Shown here piece after piece: positions 60,347 through 64,000 of a stretch of 64,000 nucleotides of DNA. Both the position numbers and the translations under genes were made by a program. Source of the stretch: Alphaproteobacteria bacterium AO1-B (lineage in GTDB: Bacteria; Pseudomonadota; Alphaproteobacteria; Rhizobiales; Stappiaceae); contig MLAX01000005.1 in NCBI GenBank assembly GCA_001890945.1, positions 310,001 to 374,000 of the forward strand. Reading direction: 5' to 3'. Within the stretch, counting starts at the first letter, position 1, and each line of letters starts with the position of its first letter. A model generated the notes under the pieces. That model worked only from the letters and a program-made list of their open reading frames with translations, had not been told where the DNA came from and did not search any database.

Positions 60347-61092
60347 GAGACTTCCTCGTTGGAGTTTGCCAGCGTGTTTTTAAGCGCAGCGATAGGGCTT
60401 TGCGGGCCCGTCAGTTCAAATATGCTGTGGACGTCAAACGCGGCGCCGCGTTCTGGTTCGACATAAAGACCGAAGTGGCGGCAGGTAAGCGCTGAATTGG
60501 TGACGGTTTCAAAATGCGTTTCTGCGCTCCGTGCCAGGAGTGCAGCCTCTTCGTCGTCCCCCAGCTTGTTGGACAGCGTCATGTGAAAGCGGAACTCGTC
60601 GAAAACATATGGATAGCCCCAGGTCTCGACATATGCGTCCTGTTTGGGTGTGAGATTTGCTTGCCGCCGCCGGTCCAGATCCTCGGCGCTCAAAGGCGCG
60701 CGGAACGGTTCAAACTGGCGCACACACAGAGACGCAAAGGCTTCCAAATCTGGCTCTGCCTGAGCCGGGGTCAGCGCGAGGAACTGGCCAAGTTGATTGA
60801 CGCTGAGTCCCTTCAGATCGAAGGGAGACACTGTCTTTGCAAAACCGGTGCAGGCAGTGATCAAGGCGTCTTCGGTTGTATCTTTCGCAAGCGAGAATGG
60901 GGCTTTCAACGTGCCATGAAATCCGTACCGCCGGGGGCTGGTGGTCAGATCTTCGAAGCGAGCGGGATCCAGGCCCGGAATCGAAGGTTGCTGCAGGCGT
61001 GATCCGGTGAAGGGATCACGGCCCAACCAGGTGTTGCCCAGCTGCATGAGCGGTGCGTCAGCGTCGGCTGCGAAATAGATGGCGTAGCGCAT
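60343..61092 (-). CDS. DUF1045 phosphonate-metabolism 2H phosphoesterase-like protein
   Basis: The protein has 249 residues. Two H-x-T motifs (FHGTLKAPF near 59 and FHMTLSNKL near 167) mark the 2H phosphoesterase fold. DUF1045 proteins replace PhnP in many alphaproteobacterial clusters and are thought to open the cyclic ribose 1,2-phosphate product of C-P lyase. No phnP is visible in the window, which fits. It is coupled to phnM and probably heads its own Pho-controlled message. Confidence 0.87.
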   Translation of the reverse strand: MRYAIYFAADADAPLMQLGNTWLGRDPFTGSRLQQPSIPGLDPARFEDLTTSPRRYGFHGTLKAPFSLAKDTTEDALITACTGFAKTVSPFDLKGLSVNQLGQFLALTPAQAEPDLEAFASLCVRQFEPFRAPLSAEDLDRRRQANLTPKQDAYVETWGYPYVFDEFRFHMTLSNKLGDDEEAALLARSAETHFETVTNSALTCRHFGLYVEPERGAAFDVHSIFELTGPQSPIAALKNTLANSNEEVS

Positions 61093-61152
61093 GGAAAAAG
61101 TCGCGAATTAGGAGACCGGACTTGGCCGAAGCAAAGCCCATAACCAGAAGCG

Positions 61153-61170
61153 ATGACTGTTCTGTGACAT
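61153..61170 (-). promoter_or_regulatory. Candidate PHO box
   Basis: On the minus strand, ATGTCAC-AGAA-CAGTCAT matches the PhoB pattern CTGTCAT-N4-CTGTCAT at 11 of 14 arm bases, about 60 bp upstream of the DUF1045 gene. Confidence 0.5.
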
Positions 61171-61197
61171 GCCACCGCTCCCGGCAAGTTATTTCGG

Positions 61198-61902
61198 TTA
61201 AGCAGCCAAGTCAGCGCTGAAGCTGGTGACGTCGATGATCCTGTCGGCGATTTCCTGCCGGACGTCCTCATCGTGCAAGATTCCTACCATGGCAACGCCT
61301 TTGGCTTTCTTCTCTTCCACCAGGCGAACAACAACGGCGCGGTTCGCGGCGTCCAGTGACGCGGTGGGTTCGTCTAGGAGAAGGATCGGGTAGTGCGCGA
61401 TGAAACCCCGGGCAATGTTGACCCGCTGCTGTTCGCCGCCGGAAAAGGTAGCCGGTGGCAATTTCCAGAGCCGCTCGGGAACATTCAGCCGGCAGAGCAG
61501 GCTGCGCGCCGTATCAAGCCCTTCCGCTTCGCTTGTGCCTTGGGCAATAAGTGGTTCGGCAACCACTTCCTCGGCAGACACGCGCGGAATGGTGCGCAGG
61601 AACTGGCTGACATAGCCGATTGTGTTGTCCCGTAGCCGCAAGACCTGGCGCGGCTCCGCATCTGCAACGTTGATGATCTCATCACCAACAGTCACCAGGA
61701 TCTGGCCCTGATCGCAGCGATAGTTGCCGTAGATCATTTTCAGGATCGAGCTTTTGCCCGCTCCGGAGGGGCCGCCAAGGACCACGCATTCGCCGGCCTC
61801 GACAGAGAACTCTACGTTTTCGACAACCGGGATCACCGTGCCGCCCTGAAGGTGCATGGTGAAGGACTTGCCGACACTGTTCAGATAAAGACGCACTGGC
61901 AT
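61198..61902 (-). CDS. phnL: C-P lyase accessory ABC ATPase PhnL
   Basis: The protein has 234 residues: Walker A GGPSGAGKSS, ABC signature FSGGEQQRV, Walker B ILLLDEPTAS. PhnL is an ABC-type subunit associated with the C-P lyase core rather than with transport. It starts two bases after the phnK stop. A 105-bp gap holding a candidate PHO box separates it from DUF1045. Confidence 0.92.
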   Translation of the reverse strand: MPVRLYLNSVGKSFTMHLQGGTVIPVVENVEFSVEAGECVVLGGPSGAGKSSILKMIYGNYRCDQGQILVTVGDEIINVADAEPRQVLRLRDNTIGYVSQFLRTIPRVSAEEVVAEPLIAQGTSEAEGLDTARSLLCRLNVPERLWKLPPATFSGGEQQRVNIARGFIAHYPILLLDEPTASLDAANRAVVVRLVEEKKAKGVAMVGILHDEDVRQEIADRIIDVTSFSADLAA

Positions 61903-61904
61903 GA

Positions 61905-62693
61905 TCAGACCTGCAAAATGGAGGAGACAAGCAACTGGGTGTAAGGCTCACGCGGGTCGTCCAGAACCTGATCGGTTAACCCCGCTTCAATCACCCGGCC
62001 GTGGCGCATCACCATGATCCGATGCGACAGCAGACGGGCGACCGCCAGATCGTGGGTCACGATCACAACTGACAAGCCGAGATCAGCCACAAGGCGGCGC
62101 AGAAGATCGAGCAGCCGTGCCTGGACGGAAACATCGAGGCCGCCGGTCGGTTCGTCCATGAAGACCAGCCGCGGATGGGTTACAAGATTTCGGGCAATTT
62201 GCAGCCGTTGCCGCATGCCGCCTGAGAACGAGCGTGGATCATCGTCGATCCGGTCACTGGCGATTTCAACCCGGCCCAGCCAATCATCTGCTGTCTCGCG
62301 GATCTTGCCGTAGTGCCGATCGCCGACCGCCATCAGCCGTTCGCCGACATTGGCGCCGGCAGAGACGTTCATGCGCAGTCCGTCGGCGGCATTCTGATGC
62401 ACAAACCCCCAGTCTGTGCGCATCAGCAAGCGGCGCTCGGCTTCTGAGAGCTGATAGAGGTTCCGCATCGATCCATCGCGCATGCGGTATTCGATAGCGC
62501 CGGCAGTCGGGGCAAGGCGTGTCGACAGGCAGTTCAAAAGGGTTGTTTTGCCTGAACCGCTTTCGCCGACAATGGCCAGTACTTCGCCGGGCCAAAGATC
62601 GAAGGAGACGTCGGTACATCCGATCCGGTCTCCGTAATAGCGGGTTACATTATGGACCTGCAGCAGCGGGTCGTCAGCTTGAAAGACGTTCAT
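61905..62693 (-). CDS. phnK: C-P lyase ABC ATPase PhnK
   Basis: The protein has 262 residues: Walker A GESGSGKTT, signature FSGGMRQRL, Walker B VFMDEPTGG. PhnK docks on the PhnGHIJ core and is needed for activity. ATG 62693 overlaps the phnJ stop by four bases. Confidence 0.93.
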   Translation of the reverse strand: MNVFQADDPLLQVHNVTRYYGDRIGCTDVSFDLWPGEVLAIVGESGSGKTTLLNCLSTRLAPTAGAIEYRMRDGSMRNLYQLSEAERRLLMRTDWGFVHQNAADGLRMNVSAGANVGERLMAVGDRHYGKIRETADDWLGRVEIASDRIDDDPRSFSGGMRQRLQIARNLVTHPRLVFMDEPTGGLDVSVQARLLDLLRRLVADLGLSVVIVTHDLAVARLLSHRIMVMRHGRVIEAGLTDQVLDDPREPYTQLLVSSILQV

Positions 62694-63625
62694 CGGGACG
62701 CCTCCTCTGCGTTTGTGCCGTGTCCGCCGATTTGCTGGGCCGCCGGGTTTGCGGCCATTGGTCCGACATGCCCTGCGGCGCGCCGTTCTTCGCAATAGTC
62801 GCTGTCTGAGCAAACGAACATGCGCCCGCCCTTGTCATCGAGAATGACCTCGTCGAGATAAACATGCTCCGCGCCGCACAGTCCGCACGGCTTGTCGAAC
62901 TTCTGGACCTCGAATGGATAGTCCTCAAAGTCGAGGCTCTTCACTTTGGTGTAGGGCGGGATCGCATAGATGCGTTTTTCCCGGCCCGCGCCATAGAGCT
63001 GTAATGCGGCCATTTCGTCGATCTTCGGATTGTCGAATTTCGGTGTTGGCGAGGGATCCATTACATAGCGGTCATTGACCATCACCGGATAGGCGTATGT
63101 GGTGGCGATGTGGCCGTTCTTGGCGATGTCCTCGTAGAGTTTCACGTGCATGAGACCGTAGTCTTCGAGGGCATGCATCTTGCGGGTTTCCGTTTCCCGC
63201 GGCTCCAGAAACCGGAGCGGTTCGGGGATCGGGACCTGGAACACCAAGACCTGGTCCTCCCGCAGTTCCTTTTCCGGGATCCTGTGGCGGGTCTGGATGA
63301 CGGTGGCTTCAGAAGTTTCGTAAGTCGTGCGCACATTTGCCGTCTTTTCGAAGAACCCGCGCAAGGAAACGGCGTTGGTCGTGTCGTCCGAGCCCTGGTC
63401 GATCATCTTCAGGCAATCATCCTTGCCAAGTATCGAGGCCGTTACCTGAACCCCGCCAGTGCCCCAGCCATAGGGCATCGGCATTTCGCGCGAGGCAAAC
63501 GGTACCTGATATCCGGGGATTGCGATGCCCTTCAGGATCGCGCGGCGGATCATACGTTTTGTTTGTTCATCGAGATAGGCGAAATTGTATTCACCCTGAT
63601 CGAAAATCTGAGCCGTGGCGTTCAT
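62690..63625 (-). CDS. phnJ: Carbon-phosphorus lyase, radical SAM subunit
   Basis: The protein has 311 residues. Cluster cysteines C247, C250, C272 and C278 (CGLCGAEH, VCSDSDYC) keep the exact 2-21-5 spacing of PhnJ. G33 (LKGIAIPG) occupies the position of the glycyl radical. It cleaves the C-P bond of ribose 1-alkylphosphonate 5-phosphate. ATG 63625 overlaps the fosX-like stop by four bases. Confidence 0.96.
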   Translation of the reverse strand: MNATAQIFDQGEYNFAYLDEQTKRMIRRAILKGIAIPGYQVPFASREMPMPYGWGTGGVQVTASILGKDDCLKMIDQGSDDTTNAVSLRGFFEKTANVRTTYETSEATVIQTRHRIPEKELREDQVLVFQVPIPEPLRFLEPRETETRKMHALEDYGLMHVKLYEDIAKNGHIATTYAYPVMVNDRYVMDPSPTPKFDNPKIDEMAALQLYGAGREKRIYAIPPYTKVKSLDFEDYPFEVQKFDKPCGLCGAEHVYLDEVILDDKGGRMFVCSDSDYCEERRAAGHVGPMAANPAAQQIGGHGTNAEEASR

Positions 63626-64000
63626 TGTGCCGCCCTCCGTTCATCGAGAATTTTGCGATAGCTATCGAGCCGCATTTCCAGTGTGCCGGTGTGCAGCTCG
63701 AACAAATGATTGTCGGCGTCGTAGAAGTAGATGGACCTGCCTTCACCTTCGACGCGATCGCGCGGCGGCTTGAATTCAAGGCCGAGCGATTGGATCGCGG
63801 CAAGCCGGGCCTCGAAGTCCTGTTCTTCGATCTTGAAGGCAACGTGATTGTAGGTGCGCTCGGAAAGTGGTGCGCCTTTCATGATTGCGATCCAGACATC
63901 GCCGACCAGGAAGAACTTTTCCTCCGACAAGGAGAAGGTTTCCTGGCCGCTGTCGTAGACTTCTTCTGCTTTCAAGACATCCGTCAGGATGCTGGTCATC
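63622..64000 (-). CDS. fosX: FosX-type VOC metalloenzyme, N-terminus cut by window edge
   Basis: The 125 visible residues match the FosX/FosA VOC family: metal ligands in TYNHVAFKI (His) and NHLFELHTG (His and Glu), with YFYDADNHLFELHTG the signature. The frame is still open at the right edge and the visible ATG (63997-63999) corresponds to an internal MTSIL segment, so about 12-15 residues are missing. FosX in a phn operon is known from Mesorhizobium, where it hydrates fosfomycin weakly and may have a phosphonate-related role. It is coupled to phnJ. Confidence 0.88.
   Translation of the reverse strand, partial: MTSILTDVLKAEEVYDSGQETFSLSEEKFFLVGDVWIAIMKGAPLSERTYNHVAFKIEEQDFEARLAAIQSLGLEFKPPRDRVEGEGRSIYFYDADNHLFELHTGTLEMRLDSYRKILDERRAAQ

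Noticed and set aside
1..64000. CRISPR arrays, insertion sequences, integrase or attachment sites
   Set aside because: No regularly spaced repeats, transposase-like proteins or duplicated tRNA end next to an integrase were seen.

Overview
The window comes from the chromosome of an alphaproteobacterium, most likely a marine member of the Rhizobiales/Hyphomicrobiales close to Roseibium, Labrenzia or Stappia. The evidence is a complete PhyR-NepR-EcfG general stress response locus, CarD next to rpoH and fdxA, a SUV3-type helicase, a FosX gene inside a C-P lyase operon, an Irr-box-like iron element, and catabolism of a plankton sulfonate. I saw no phage, insertion sequence, CRISPR array or rRNA; the only RNA gene found is tRNA-Arg(CCT). 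Several genes start at TTG or GTG, and one appears to start at ATT.

Layout. (1) 1-3.7 kb: a cut-off DUF2182 membrane protein, a GntR regulator, a 2-oxoglutarate/Fe(II) oxygenase, a DCC-family protein and a glutathione peroxidase. (2) 3.7-14.4 kb: a long minus-strand operon for 2,3-dihydroxypropane-1-sulfonate (DHPS) and sulfolactate: a 55-residue membrane peptide, a TRAP transporter, the histidinol-dehydrogenase-like HpsN, SDR and zinc dehydrogenases, sulfolactate sulfo-lyase SuyAB, an Ldh-family dehydrogenase and a UspA protein. A divergent LacI-type regulator and a perfect 16-bp operator over the operon's -10 box probably control it. (3) 14.5-20.5 kb: a PhoD-like phosphatase, a flavin reductase, and an amidoligase plus C26 glutaminase pair, divergent from a Crp-type regulator, then a lone receiver. 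(4) 20.7-34.2 kb: the general stress response island. It holds phyR, nepR, ecfG, an HWE kinase with an ethylene-receptor-like sensor, and many small stress genes (csbD, dps, DUF883, DUF1328, PRC-barrel, DUF2945). Near-identical GGAAC-N16/17-CGTT promoters precede many of them, including gdhA and the amidoligase and Crp genes.

(5) 34.4-50.1 kb: mostly housekeeping: a YihY protein, tRNA-Arg, a nuclease-like protein, an M48 lipoprotein peptidase, rpoH, carD, fdxA, an S4 RNA-binding protein, a SUV3-like helicase, pyruvate carboxylase, a class-I glutaminase and TerB. Between the helicase and pyc lies a non-coding stretch with nine GANTC sites and one TTAACCAT motif in 255 bp. (6) 50.3-55.6 kb: an imelysin / dihaem oxidoreductase / imelysin / DUF1513 iron operon behind an Irr-box-like element. 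(7) 55.7-64 kb: an AsmA protein and a minus-strand phosphonate cluster (fosX, phnJ, phnK, phnL, then DUF1045, phnM, phnN behind a candidate PHO box).

The best candidates for undescribed biology are the stress-promoter-driven amidoligase/glutaminase pair, the mirror-symmetric phyR/nepR promoter, the ethylene-receptor-like kinase at the stress locus, the S4 gene without a canonical start codon, and the GANTC-dense region before pyc. All functions are inferred from sequence alone; no database search was run.
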